This document shows positions 8,123-16,545 of a stretch of 64,000 bases of DNA, in pieces. Each line of letters starts with the position of its first letter. Positions within the stretch are counted from its first letter, which is position 1. The stretch is from contig JAWPMW010000001.1 of the NCBI GenBank assembly GCA_033344735.1, forward strand, positions 248,001-312,000, written 5' to 3'. The notes under the pieces are model-generated. The model was not told the origin of the DNA. It ran no database searches and saw only the letters and a program-made list of their open reading frames with translations. Made by a program: the position numbers and the translations under genes. The stretch comes from Gammaproteobacteria bacterium. GTDB lineage: Bacteria > Pseudomonadota > Gammaproteobacteria > UBA4575.

Positions 8123-10972
8123 ATGCTTAATTTGTTTGGTAGAAACAAAAGCAGTGATTTAAGGCAAGATGTGCCTAGCACCCAGTCAGTAGAATCTAAA
8201 AGTAAGTATTCAATTCAGCTAGATTCCAATGGAAAAATTTTATTTATTAGCTTTGGATTGAAAGAATATTTTCTAATTTATGATATTTATGATGCTACAC
8301 AAGTGCTTCCAGATAATGTTGCACAAATATGTCAATCTCTTTCAAAATCTGCAGAGTCTCAAGTTATTAGATGTGAGCTTAACGATAAGATATGGGTATG
8401 GGAGTTATCAACTCAGAGTAAAAATACTGTATTCGTTGAGCTTCTTAATGCTAATGATTTTGAAAATATTGATCGAACATCATCCGGTGAAGATGTAGAT
8501 CAACTTAATGAAGAATTATTTGGAAGTATTCCAGCTAGCATATGTGTGACTACATATGAATCATTTGAAGTCGTTTACACTAATAAGAAGTTTATTGAGA
8601 TGTTCTCGTTGGAGAACAAAAAGATGCAAGAAATATCAGAATTGATAAAAAATGAAGCTGTTCTGCAAGATATCAAAGCATCCATTAATGATGCGGATCA
8701 AGTTGATAATGTTTTATTTGTTTTCGCGAAATCAGGGGAGAGCTTTTGGCAGAATAGTAACTTATATATATCTATAAATATAAAACGGTCAAAGAAAATA
8801 TTTGGAGATGCGCTGGTTTGGAGGTTTGAAGATGTCACTGAACTTAAAACCTTGCAGTATAAGCACAAGCAATATAAAAGAAAGTTTGATACAGCGATAC
8901 AAGCTGCAACAGAAGGTATCTGGGAATGGTCTAAATTAAAAGATGATGGAGACTGGTGGTCTAACCCAATGTACAGTTTGTTAGGTTTAGATAATGACAA
9001 TTCTAAACCATCATTTGAACTCATCAAAAGGCTAATGCATCCCAAAGAGAAGAAGATATTTGATCGTCTTGTTGAAAGTGAAATTAGAAATAAGCAATTC
9101 TTTTCTATGGAATGTCGTTTAACTGTTAAAGAGAAAGGTTTCCGTTGGTTTAGATTACGAGTTGTAGGGTCGTTTGATTCATCAGGCGATCTTAATAAAA
9201 TGATTGGTTCTTTAGTAAATATACATGCAGAGAAAACTAATCGAATTCAGTTACAGCAAGAAAAAGATAAGGCAATTGCTACATTGAACTCTATTGTTGA
9301 TGCGGTTATAACCACTAATGCAGAAGGTGTCGTAGAATACGAAAACGCGGCTGCAGAAAGGTTGACTGGTGTATCTAGAGAAGATACGCGTGGTAAAAGT
9401 ATAGAGAAGGTAATTTCATTTTTTAAAGAACATTCAATGAATGATATTGATAATCCAGTGCTCACTTGTCTGAAGACAGGCGAGCGTATGAATCAAAAAA
9501 TTTATGCTGATATGTTAGATAAGGATGGCACTAGATATACTGTTCAAGTAATGGCTGCACCTCTAGTGCGTAAGGATGGCCAGATTTTTGGAGCAGTATT
9601 AGTGCTTAATGATGTAACTAATATTCGTATTTTGTCGAGACGATTAAAGTATCAAGCATCACATGATATTTTAACTAAACTTATTAATCGCAGCGAATTT
9701 GAAAAAAGGGTGAATAATGCGATAACTATTGCGCAAAATTACGAAGGTAATTCTGCGGTGCTTTACATTGATCTGGATAGATTTAAATTAATTAATGATA
9801 TATGTGGCCATGCTGCTGGAGATGAATTGCTCAAACAGGTAGCAAAGCTGCTGAGAACCATAGTCAACAAAAAAAATTCTGTTGCACGCATGGGCGGTGA
9901 TGAATTTGCAGTCTTAATCGAAGATACCAATATCGTTAGTGCAGAAAAAGTAGCTGAAAAAATACTAACTGACCTGGCGGCATATAGATTCTCATGGGAC
10001 GAAAAAACATTTAGCATAGAATGTAGTATTGGAATGGCTGAGATTCAATCTTCTTGTGATGGGTTAACTTATATTTTAAATGCAGTTGATAGTGCATGTT
10101 ATTTAGCTAAGGAATCTGGACGAAACTGTATTCGAAAATACTGTGATGGTGATGACACTATTATTGAGAGGAAAGGGCAAGAACGTTGGATTCAACATTT
10201 TGACAAAGCAATAGAATCAGATGGTCTTGTTCTTTATGCGCAACCGATAGTATCTCTTGCAAAAGACAAACCCAAGAAAACCTCTATAGAAGTATTAGTG
10301 CGTATGCTGGATGAAGACGGTAGTATTATTCCACCTAATGCATTTTTGCCAGCCGTTGAAAGATATGACCGCGCATATAAATTGGATCGCTGGATTATTG
10401 AAAAAGTATTTCAATACATAAGCGAAAACAAGAATAAAGTTAAAGAACTGACTAAAATTTCAATTAATTTGTCTGGACAATCGGTTGCTGAAGATGAATT
10501 GCTTTCATTTATCCAAGATAAGTCCAGGGAGTACAAGATTGATTCGACAAAAATATGTTTTGAAATCACAGAGACTGCAGCTATTGCTAACTTAACAACT
10601 GCTATAGATTTGATCGAGCAACTAAAAGATGATGGCTTTTTATTTGCATTGGATGATTTTGGATCTGGTTTGTCATCATTTGCATATTTGAAGACATTGC
10701 CCGTAGACTTTCTTAAAATTGATGGGATCTTTGTAAAAGATATGCAAACTGATAAAGTTAATTATGCAATGGTTAAAGCTATTCACGAAATGAGCGCAGT
10801 GCTAGATAAACAAACGATCGCTGAATATGTGGAAAATGAAGCGGTAGTTGAGTTATTAACAGAAATTGGTGTGGATTATGGGCAAGGATTCCACTTAGGT
10901 AAACCAGAGCCTATCGAAAATTATCTCGTAAATAAAAGTTTTCTTAAAAAAATATCAAATTCAGCTGCATAG
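8123..10972 (+). CDS. PAS-PAS-GGDEF-EAL cyclic-di-GMP protein
   Basis: Cytosolic protein of 949 residues with no membrane segment. Three or more PAS-like sensor regions fill residues ~25-490: one near 130-240, one with a WEW/WWSNP motif near 265-375, and a canonical one at ~385-490. A diguanylate cyclase domain follows with an intact GGDEF at 591-595, then an EAL domain. In the EAL domain the catalytic Glu is kept in E723-V-L, the metal-binding DDFG at 844-847 is intact, and the late motif reads AEYVE rather than AEGVE. Both activities are therefore possible. It lies ~320 bp upstream of the exopolysaccharide cluster, which fits c-di-GMP control of matrix production. That link is inferred from position only. 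Confidence 0.92.
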   Translation: MLNLFGRNKSSDLRQDVPSTQSVESKSKYSIQLDSNGKILFISFGLKEYFLIYDIYDATQVLPDNVAQICQSLSKSAESQVIRCELNDKIWVWELSTQSKNTVFVELLNANDFENIDRTSSGEDVDQLNEELFGSIPASICVTTYESFEVVYTNKKFIEMFSLENKKMQEISELIKNEAVLQDIKASINDADQVDNVLFVFAKSGESFWQNSNLYISINIKRSKKIFGDALVWRFEDVTELKTLQYKHKQYKRKFDTAIQAATEGIWEWSKLKDDGDWWSNPMYSLLGLDNDNSKPSFELIKRLMHPKEKKIFDRLVESEIRNKQFFSMECRLTVKEKGFRWFRLRVVGSFDSSGDLNKMIGSLVNIHAEKTNRIQLQQEKDKAIATLNSIVDAVITTNAEGVVEYENAAAERLTGVSREDTRGKSIEKVISFFKEHSMNDIDNPVLTCLKTGERMNQKIYADMLDKDGTRYTVQVMAAPLVRKDGQIFGAVLVLNDVTNIRILSRRLKYQASHDILTKLINRSEFEKRVNNAITIAQNYEGNSAVLYIDLDRFKLINDICGHAAGDELLKQVAKLLRTIVNKKNSVARMGGDEFAVLIEDTNIVSAEKVAEKILTDLAAYRFSWDEKTFSIECSIGMAEIQSSCDGLTYILNAVDSACYLAKESGRNCIRKYCDGDDTIIERKGQERWIQHFDKAIESDGLVLYAQPIVSLAKDKPKKTSIEVLVRMLDEDGSIIPPNAFLPAVERYDRAYKLDRWIIEKVFQYISENKNKVKELTKISINLSGQSVAEDELLSFIQDKSREYKIDSTKICFEITETAAIANLTTAIDLIEQLKDDGFLFALDDFGSGLSSFAYLKTLPVDFLKIDGIFVKDMQTDKVNYAMVKAIHEMSAVLDKQTIAEYVENEAVVELLTEIGVDYGQGFHLGKPEPIENYLVNKSFLKKISNSAA

Positions 10973-11119
10973 CTGGACAATATATTTCTGTCATTCTTAT
11001 AGGCAATTCGAATAACTCGTCTTCAATAATTTTAGTTTGGTTATAACCTATCTTTTTATTACGTATTAAAAAAAACGAATATTTTTATTAATATCCTCTA
11101 TATTTTGTAAATTTCAATA

Positions 11120-11138
11120 TTGGTTATTATTTAACCAA
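11120..11138. repeat. inverted repeat TTGGTTA-N5-TAACCAA (operator candidate)
   Basis: Perfect 7-bp arms around a 5-bp spacer. The same half-site occurs as a 10-bp palindrome at 11039-11048 and as a single copy near 11163, all upstream of the export gene. The spacing suits a dimeric DNA-binding protein. Confidence 0.4.
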
Positions 11139-11238
11139 ATAATATATCGCTACAATACCTAATATTGGTTTAAAGATATTGCCAATTCTAAGTATGTCTT
11201 TGTTGATCATTCTAAATTCTAGAATTTAAAATCAAAGT

Positions 11239-11256
11239 TGTTACATTTTAGTAACA
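11239..11256. repeat. inverted repeat TGTTAC-N6-GTAACA (operator candidate)
   Basis: Perfect 6-bp arms with a 6-bp spacer, 36 bp before the first gene of the exopolysaccharide cluster. It overlaps the place where a -35 element would lie for the TACAAT at 11266. A bound repressor there would block transcription. Confidence 0.4.
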
Positions 11257-11291
11257 TCTTTTGAGTACAATATAAGGGCATAATAATAATA

Positions 11292-11855
11292 ATGAGTATA
11301 TTCATGAAAAAAACCCTATATATCCTTACTTTATTTCTGGTTATTAATGTCAATTGTGTATTTGCAGAAACAGTAAATTATTATCTTCAACCGGGTGATG
11401 TGCTGTCAGTATCTGTTTGGAAGGAAGAAGATCTACAACAATTATTATTAGTGCGGCCTGATGGTGGAATATCTTTTCCTTTAGTTGGTGATATCCAGGC
11501 TAGTGGAAATACAATTGAAGGTATTAGGCAAATTATTACACGAAAACTGAGTAAATTGATTCCTGATGTGCAGGTGAGTGTTGCATTACAAGAACTGAAT
11601 GGCAATTTGATTTATGTAGTAGGTAAAGTAAATCGACCGGGAGTATTTCCTTTTAGTAAAAATGTTGATGTATTGCAAGCACTAGGTATGGCGGGTGGTG
11701 CGACTGCATTTGCAGCGTTGAATGATATTAAAGTTTTGCGTAGGGAAGCTGGCCAGCTTAAGTCAATCAAGTTTCGTTATGCTGATATAGAAAAAGGTAG
11801 AGACCTTCAACAAAATATTATTTTACAAAGTGGCGATACTGTCCTTGTTCCATAA
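11292..11855 (+). CDS. Wza-like polysaccharide export protein (exosortase-system type)
   Basis: Outer-membrane polysaccharide export protein of the Wza/BexD family. An N-terminal hydrophobic signal segment (to about residue 26, VFAE) has no lipobox cysteine. The poly_export domain follows with LQPGDVLSVSVWKEEDL and VRPDGGISFPLVGDIQASG. A SLBB-like segment has VYVVGKVNRPGVF-type residues (VVGKVNRPGVFPF), and the C-terminus is SGDTVLVP. At 187 residues it is a short form like those next to exosortases. An in-frame ATG at 11304 (MKKTLYI) is an equally good start and gives a more typical signal peptide. It is first in the cluster and partners with the beta-barrel and Wzz genes downstream. Confidence 0.88.
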   Translation: MSIFMKKTLYILTLFLVINVNCVFAETVNYYLQPGDVLSVSVWKEEDLQQLLLVRPDGGISFPLVGDIQASGNTIEGIRQIITRKLSKLIPDVQVSVALQELNGNLIYVVGKVNRPGVFPFSKNVDVLQALGMAGGATAFAALNDIKVLRREAGQLKSIKFRYADIEKGRDLQQNIILQSGDTVLVP

Positions 11856-11878
11856 CACTTATTTAGTATTTATTATTC

Positions 11879-13060
11879 ATGAATTTAAAGCATATAACGT
11901 TTCTATCACCGATAGTTATAGCTATGACAATTGTAATTCCTGCGCGCGCAGATGGATGGTTTTATCAGACCTCTATGAGCACAAATTTAGAAGCAGATGA
12001 CAATAAACGTTTGCGTTCAGAAAATGAAAAAGGTGTAGTAGGTGCTAATGCAAAAGTTGATATCAAATTATCAAATGTCACTGAAATAAGTGAAGTATAT
12101 GTTCGAGGTGCGCTGCGTTCGGTGCGCTACGATGGAGATGATGATCGAGCCGCAGATACTGATGATCAGCTGTTATATGCGGGTGGTCGATGGGATGGGG
12201 AAAGATCTCAACTTAGTGTCGATGGGGAATTTCTTAGGCAATCATCGCAATTTACAGAGTTGACAGATACGGGCTTCCTTGAGGATGCGAATAGACGTGT
12301 AGATAAGTCTTTATCTTCACAATATAGCTATATAGTGAGAGAAGATACTCAGATTTTTGTGGGCGGTAGTTACACTGAAGTAGATTTTCCAAATTCAATA
12401 CCTGTATCACTTACAGAATATTCTGTTGAAGGATTAAATGCAGGTGTTCAACATAATTTTGATGCGCTTAATTATGTGACATTAAATATATTTAGTTCTG
12501 ATTATGAAGCAGATAACTCTAGCGATAATGAGGTTAATACAATAGGTAGCAATATTCGATATAACACCTCTTTTACTGAATTGTGGCAAGGTTATGCGCA
12601 ATTGGGATATCGGAAATCAAATTTTAAGAATCAAATTTCTGGCTCAATTGTTAGAAATGATGACACAGGGGTTTCATATGATTTCGGTGCTACTAGGAAT
12701 GATGAAGTTTCAAGATTTAATGTTGATTTTAGTAATTCCTTGGAACCAAGTGCAGATGGCGATGTAAACGAGCGTACTGAGGTTAACTTTACTTACAATA
12801 GACAGTTTAGTAGCCGTATTAGTAGCCGGGTAGGTTTGAAGTGGTTTGAAGACGAATCAATTAATAATAATCAAGAAGAAGAGCGAGAGTATTGGCAATT
12901 ATCACTTGGCGCCGATTATCGTCTGACTCCTAAATGGTATGTTACTAGTCAAGTTCGTCATAGAGATACAAAAACAGATAACGATATTAATAGTACAAGT
13001 GCAGAATCTGATGCAGTAATCATAGGTATTCGATTTCAAGGTCAAGAAAATAGAATTTAA
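11879..13060 (+). CDS. outer-membrane beta-barrel protein of the EPS cluster
   Basis: A 393-residue secreted protein. A signal peptide is followed by ARADGWFYQ, which fits cleavage after ARA. Alternating polar and aromatic segments then end in a terminal strand (DAVIIGIRFQGQENRI) like outer-membrane barrels. Such barrels (called pepcterm hypothetical or EpsL-like) regularly sit between the export protein and Wzz in exosortase clusters. They are thought to form or support the export pore. The gap to the next gene is 6 bp. The function is inferred from fold and position. Confidence 0.75.
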   Translation: MNLKHITFLSPIVIAMTIVIPARADGWFYQTSMSTNLEADDNKRLRSENEKGVVGANAKVDIKLSNVTEISEVYVRGALRSVRYDGDDDRAADTDDQLLYAGGRWDGERSQLSVDGEFLRQSSQFTELTDTGFLEDANRRVDKSLSSQYSYIVREDTQIFVGGSYTEVDFPNSIPVSLTEYSVEGLNAGVQHNFDALNYVTLNIFSSDYEADNSSDNEVNTIGSNIRYNTSFTELWQGYAQLGYRKSNFKNQISGSIVRNDDTGVSYDFGATRNDEVSRFNVDFSNSLEPSADGDVNERTEVNFTYNRQFSSRISSRVGLKWFEDESINNNQEEEREYWQLSLGADYRLTPKWYVTSQVRHRDTKTDNDINSTSAESDAVIIGIRFQGQENRI

Positions 13061-13066
13061 CAAGAT

Positions 13067-14836
13067 ATGAACAATAGTAATGAGTATGATGATGCGCTAG
13101 AGCCGGAAAAAAGTCTTGCTGATTGGATTCGCGCAATCAAAAGAAGAAAGACATCAGTGATGATAACTGCTGGTGTTTTAATAGTAATTTCTGCGCTACT
13201 AGCTTTTTTCTTGCCTGCCAAATATCAATCTGCAGGAACTATCTTGATAGAACAACAAGAGATTCCGCAAGATTTTGTACGCTCAACTATCACCACATTT
13301 GCTGATCAAAGACTTCAAGTGATTAAGCAGCGTGTAATGACATCTACGAATCTATTTAAAATCATAGATAAATTTAGTTTGTATCAAGATTTGTTAGAGG
13401 AAGAGCCTAGAGAAGTAGTATTAGAAGAAATTCGAGATGCTATTTCATTAGATTTTATTAGTGCAGATGTCATTGATCCTAGAAGCGGACGTCCAGTTCA
13501 GGCAACTATCGCTTTTCAAGTCTCATATGAGCATGAGTCACCTGCATTAGCGCATAAGGTTGCAAATGAGATTACTGGTTTATTTCTCAATGAAAATATA
13601 AAAGAGCGTACACAAAAAGCTCAAGATGCAACTAAGTTTCTAGAGGATGAGTCTAGTAAGCTCGAAGGTGAAATTAGTAAACTAGAGGAAAATCTAGCGG
13701 AGTTTAAAACTGGTAACGTTGAGAAATTACCAGAGTTGGTATCTATGAATCTTAATTTGATGGATAGAACTGATCAAGAAATTAAGCAGATTGACCAACA
13801 GTTACGTACTTTGAAAGAACGCCAGATTTACTTGCAATCTGAGCTAGCCCAAATGAATCCTAATCAAGCTTTGTATAGTGAACAGGGTGAACGTTTACTT
13901 GGATCAGGCGATCGGTTGAAAATTCTTAGAATACAGCTTGCACAACTATCCGGAATATATTCAGACAATCATCCAGATATTCTGCGTACTAAAAGAGAAA
14001 TTGCATCGTTGGAGAAAGACAGTGAGCAAAATGGTAGTGGCTTAAAAGAAATTAATGCTGAGTTACAACTGTTAAAACAACGCTTGCAACAAGCTGAACT
14101 AAAATATTCAAGTAATCATCCTGACGTAAAGTCGTTAAGGCGTTCCATAGAATCTCTTGAATCTACACTTGCTACAACTGATTCTAATGCGAGACCGAAA
14201 CTACAATCCAGCGATATATCAAATCCAGCATATTCACAATTGCAAGCACAGTTAGAAGCATCAAATTCTGAGATTAACAGTCTGAAAATTACCCGTTCTT
14301 CTCTACAAGCTAAAATACAAATGTTGGAAAAGAGATTAATAGAGTCTCCAGAAGTTGAGCGAAAATACCGTGCGTTAGTGCGTGATTACGATAATGCACG
14401 TATAAAATATGCAGATGTTAAAGCTAAGCTATCTGAAGCTAAGATTGGAGAGTCACTTGAGCTAGGTAATCAGAGTGAGCGGTTTACGATTATTGAACCA
14501 CCTTTGCTGCCCGAACAACCAGTTAGTCCAAATAGGCCAGCTATCTTAATTTTAGGTATGTTGTTAAGTGGAATTGCAGCGTTAGGCGTCGTGTTGATAA
14601 AAGAAAGTTTGGATGATGCTATTTATGATCGTTCAACTGTACTTCAATTAACTGGATATATGCCGATAGCAGTACTTCCTACTATGTATACAATTGAAGA
14701 AGTATCAAAATCTGAAAAAACAAAATTATATTTTTGGGGCTTGATATTAATGGGTGTGGCTTGTGTGCTTTTATTGCTACATATCTTCTATCTGCCTTTG
14801 GATGTGCTCTTTTATAAAGTACTTAGAAAGATCTAA
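13067..14836 (+). CDS. Wzz-type polysaccharide chain-length determinant
   Basis: Inner-membrane polysaccharide co-polymerase. The Wzz domain starts with a transmembrane helix at ~30-52 (SVMITAGVLIVISALLAFFLPAKYQSAGTI). A long coiled-coil periplasmic region (~180-430, rich in E/K/Q/L) follows, then the C-terminal LPEQPVSPNRPAI motif and a second membrane helix (~485-510). A further hydrophobic pair lies at the C-terminus (~550-580). The length of 589 is within the range of exosortase-associated Wzz proteins. It has no kinase domain; the kinase is the next gene, as in two-protein BY-kinase systems. Confidence 0.9.
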   Translation: MNNSNEYDDALEPEKSLADWIRAIKRRKTSVMITAGVLIVISALLAFFLPAKYQSAGTILIEQQEIPQDFVRSTITTFADQRLQVIKQRVMTSTNLFKIIDKFSLYQDLLEEEPREVVLEEIRDAISLDFISADVIDPRSGRPVQATIAFQVSYEHESPALAHKVANEITGLFLNENIKERTQKAQDATKFLEDESSKLEGEISKLEENLAEFKTGNVEKLPELVSMNLNLMDRTDQEIKQIDQQLRTLKERQIYLQSELAQMNPNQALYSEQGERLLGSGDRLKILRIQLAQLSGIYSDNHPDILRTKREIASLEKDSEQNGSGLKEINAELQLLKQRLQQAELKYSSNHPDVKSLRRSIESLESTLATTDSNARPKLQSSDISNPAYSQLQAQLEASNSEINSLKITRSSLQAKIQMLEKRLIESPEVERKYRALVRDYDNARIKYADVKAKLSEAKIGESLELGNQSERFTIIEPPLLPEQPVSPNRPAILILGMLLSGIAALGVVLIKESLDDAIYDRSTVLQLTGYMPIAVLPTMYTIEEVSKSEKTKLYFWGLILMGVACVLLLLHIFYLPLDVLFYKVLRKI

Positions 14837-14863
14837 TTTAATAAACAAACAAATATAATAGTC

Positions 14864-15673
14864 GTGGATAAAATTACAAAAGCATTAGAGAAAACACGAG
14901 CCACAAGAGATCAGCACTCGCTTGAAACTGTGAGTGCTGATGTAAATGATAGTTCTATATCTTTAACTAAAAATAATAATGTTTATGAAATAAAAACATT
15001 TTCACCCAATGCATTGACTCTAGAAAAGAATAGAGTGCTTAATAAAGCTAGTAGAGAAGAAATGATTCAGCCATATAAAGTACTGCGTACCCGTTTAATG
15101 CATCTAATGAATGAAAAAGATTGGCATAGCATAGCTGTTGTTAGTCCAACAAAGGATGACGGCAAATCAACTGTGGCTATAAACTTATCTATTAGTGTAG
15201 GAAACAGTAGAAAAGCAAATGCAGTTTTATTGGATTTAGATTTGTTAACGCCATCTATACATTCATATTTTGGTTATGAGCCAGAATTCGGTTTGGATGA
15301 GTTTTTTGAAAAAAATGTGCCATTGTCAGATATTCTAGTTTCACCTGATATGGATGGTTTAGCTATTGCGCCATCTATTAAGCCATTACATGACTCTTCC
15401 GAATACCTTTCTACTTATAGAGGTGCAGACCTTATTGAAGAAGCAAGTGATGTATACAAAAATGGTGTGATCATTGTCGATCTCCCTCCCGTACTTGTTA
15501 GTGATGATGCAATATCATTTTTACCTCATGTTGATGCAGTATTGCTTGTTGTTAGAGAAGGTAAAACTAATAAATTAGATTTGCAGCGTACTCAAGAAAT
15601 GCTTGCTGGGGTAAATATAGCTGGCGTGGTCATAAATGATTCTTTAGAACCTGCTACGCTGGGCTATTATTAG
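14864..15673 (+). CDS. tyrosine-protein-kinase-like ATPase (BY-kinase, exosortase-system type)
   Basis: Cytosolic P-loop ATPase that partners with the Wzz protein encoded just upstream. The sequence shows a Walker A of the BY-kinase form (SPTKDDGKST), a Walker A' strand (AVLLDLDLLTPS) and a Walker B (VIIVDLPPVL). The chain ends GYY, so only a minimal C-terminal tyrosine cluster is present. The start is GTG at 14864, giving MDKITKALEK, the usual beginning of this family. The role, phosphorylation-dependent control of polymer length and export, is known for the family. Activity here is inferred. Confidence 0.87.
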   Translation: MDKITKALEKTRATRDQHSLETVSADVNDSSISLTKNNNVYEIKTFSPNALTLEKNRVLNKASREEMIQPYKVLRTRLMHLMNEKDWHSIAVVSPTKDDGKSTVAINLSISVGNSRKANAVLLDLDLLTPSIHSYFGYEPEFGLDEFFEKNVPLSDILVSPDMDGLAIAPSIKPLHDSSEYLSTYRGADLIEEASDVYKNGVIIVDLPPVLVSDDAISFLPHVDAVLLVVREGKTNKLDLQRTQEMLAGVNIAGVVINDSLEPATLGYY

Positions 15674-15702
15674 TCAGCATTAACAAGTAGCGGAAAATAC
15701 GC

Positions 15703-16524
15703 ATGTATAACGAGCACTTTGGGTTAAGCGAAAAGCCTTTCGCTCTGTCTCCCGACCCTGGGTTTTTATATTTCACAAAAAGTCATCGATTAGCCATGAC
15801 CATGCTTGAGTACGGTATACAAAATGAATCTGGATTTACTCTTATTAGTGGTGAGGTGGGTTGCGGTAAGACCACTTTAATCAGGTATCTGCTGCGAAAT
15901 TTGGATGATAGTTATACGGTCGGACTAATTAGCAATACCCATGAATCTTTTGGGGAACTTATTGATCTAGTGTTATTAGCATTTGATCTGGAATACAAAA
16001 ATAAATCAAATATTGAGAAATACCATACCTTTGAAAATTTCTTATTAGAGCAGTATGGCATGGGTCAAAATACGATTTTGATCGTTGATGAAGCCCAGAA
16101 CCTTAGTTCACGTATGCTCGAAGAACTTCGGGTAATTTCTAATATAAACTCTGAAAAAGATCAATTATTCCAGATTGTTCTTTCTGGCCAGCCTGAAATA
16201 CGTGAAACACTTAGAATGCCTGAATTGAAGCAATTTGCGCAGCGAATATCATCAGATTTTCATTTAACGCCATTAACATTGGAGCAGCTCACAGAGTATA
16301 TAAAACATCGTCTAAAAGTGGCAGGAGCAAGGCAAATGTTATTTACCAATAGTGCTATACGTATGATATTTAATTTTAGTAAAGGTGTGCCGAGAGTTGC
16401 AAATACATTTTGTGATTTATCGCTAGTATATGCATATGCAGATGGGCTTGAAGCAGTTGATTGGAGAACCGTCATGAGAGTTGCAATTGATAAAAAAAAT
16501 AGTGGTGCAGTTGGAATTTTATAG
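15703..16524 (+). CDS. exosortase-cluster AAA ATPase (ExeA/GspA-like)
   Basis: A 273-residue P-loop ATPase of the family found with exosortase EPS clusters and related to ExeA. It opens with the typical MYNEHFGLSEKPFALSPDP. Walker A is GEVGCGKTT, Walker B is ILIVDEAQNLS, and a sensor region FQIVLSGQPE and the arginine-rich RISSDFHL segment follow. It ends soon after the AAA domain, without the peptidoglycan-binding tail of ExeA. It sits 29 bp after the kinase gene. Its exact job in EPS assembly is not established. Confidence 0.88.
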   Translation: MYNEHFGLSEKPFALSPDPGFLYFTKSHRLAMTMLEYGIQNESGFTLISGEVGCGKTTLIRYLLRNLDDSYTVGLISNTHESFGELIDLVLLAFDLEYKNKSNIEKYHTFENFLLEQYGMGQNTILIVDEAQNLSSRMLEELRVISNINSEKDQLFQIVLSGQPEIRETLRMPELKQFAQRISSDFHLTPLTLEQLTEYIKHRLKVAGARQMLFTNSAIRMIFNFSKGVPRVANTFCDLSLVYAYADGLEAVDWRTVMRVAIDKKNSGAVGIL

Positions 16525-16545
16525 ATAAGTTAGAGAAGTAAATAT

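Larger units (their letters stand above)
10973..11291. promoter_or_regulatory. non-coding leader of the exopolysaccharide cluster, rich in inverted repeats
   Basis: This 319-bp gap has no gene that I can support. It holds GGTTATAACC (11039-11048), TTGGTTA-N5-TAACCAA (11120-11138), a further ATTGGTTTA half-site near 11163-11171, the palindrome TAAATTCTAGAATTTA (11213-11228) and TGTTAC-N6-GTAACA (11239-11256). A TACAAT hexamer at 11266-11271 could be a -10, but no good -35 sits at normal spacing. The repeated GGTTA half-sites suggest regulator binding ahead of the cluster. Confidence 0.5.

Noticed and set aside
8698-9045. Reverse-strand ORF of 115 codons inside the PAS-GGDEF-EAL gene
   Set aside because: It overlaps a strongly supported domain-coding gene and has no ribosome site or recognisable product; the same holds for the other antisense ORFs under real genes.
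11160-11178. Possible RpoN promoter (TTGG...TTGCC) ahead of the EPS cluster
   Set aside because: The GG and GC are twelve, not ten, bases apart, which does not fit RpoN.
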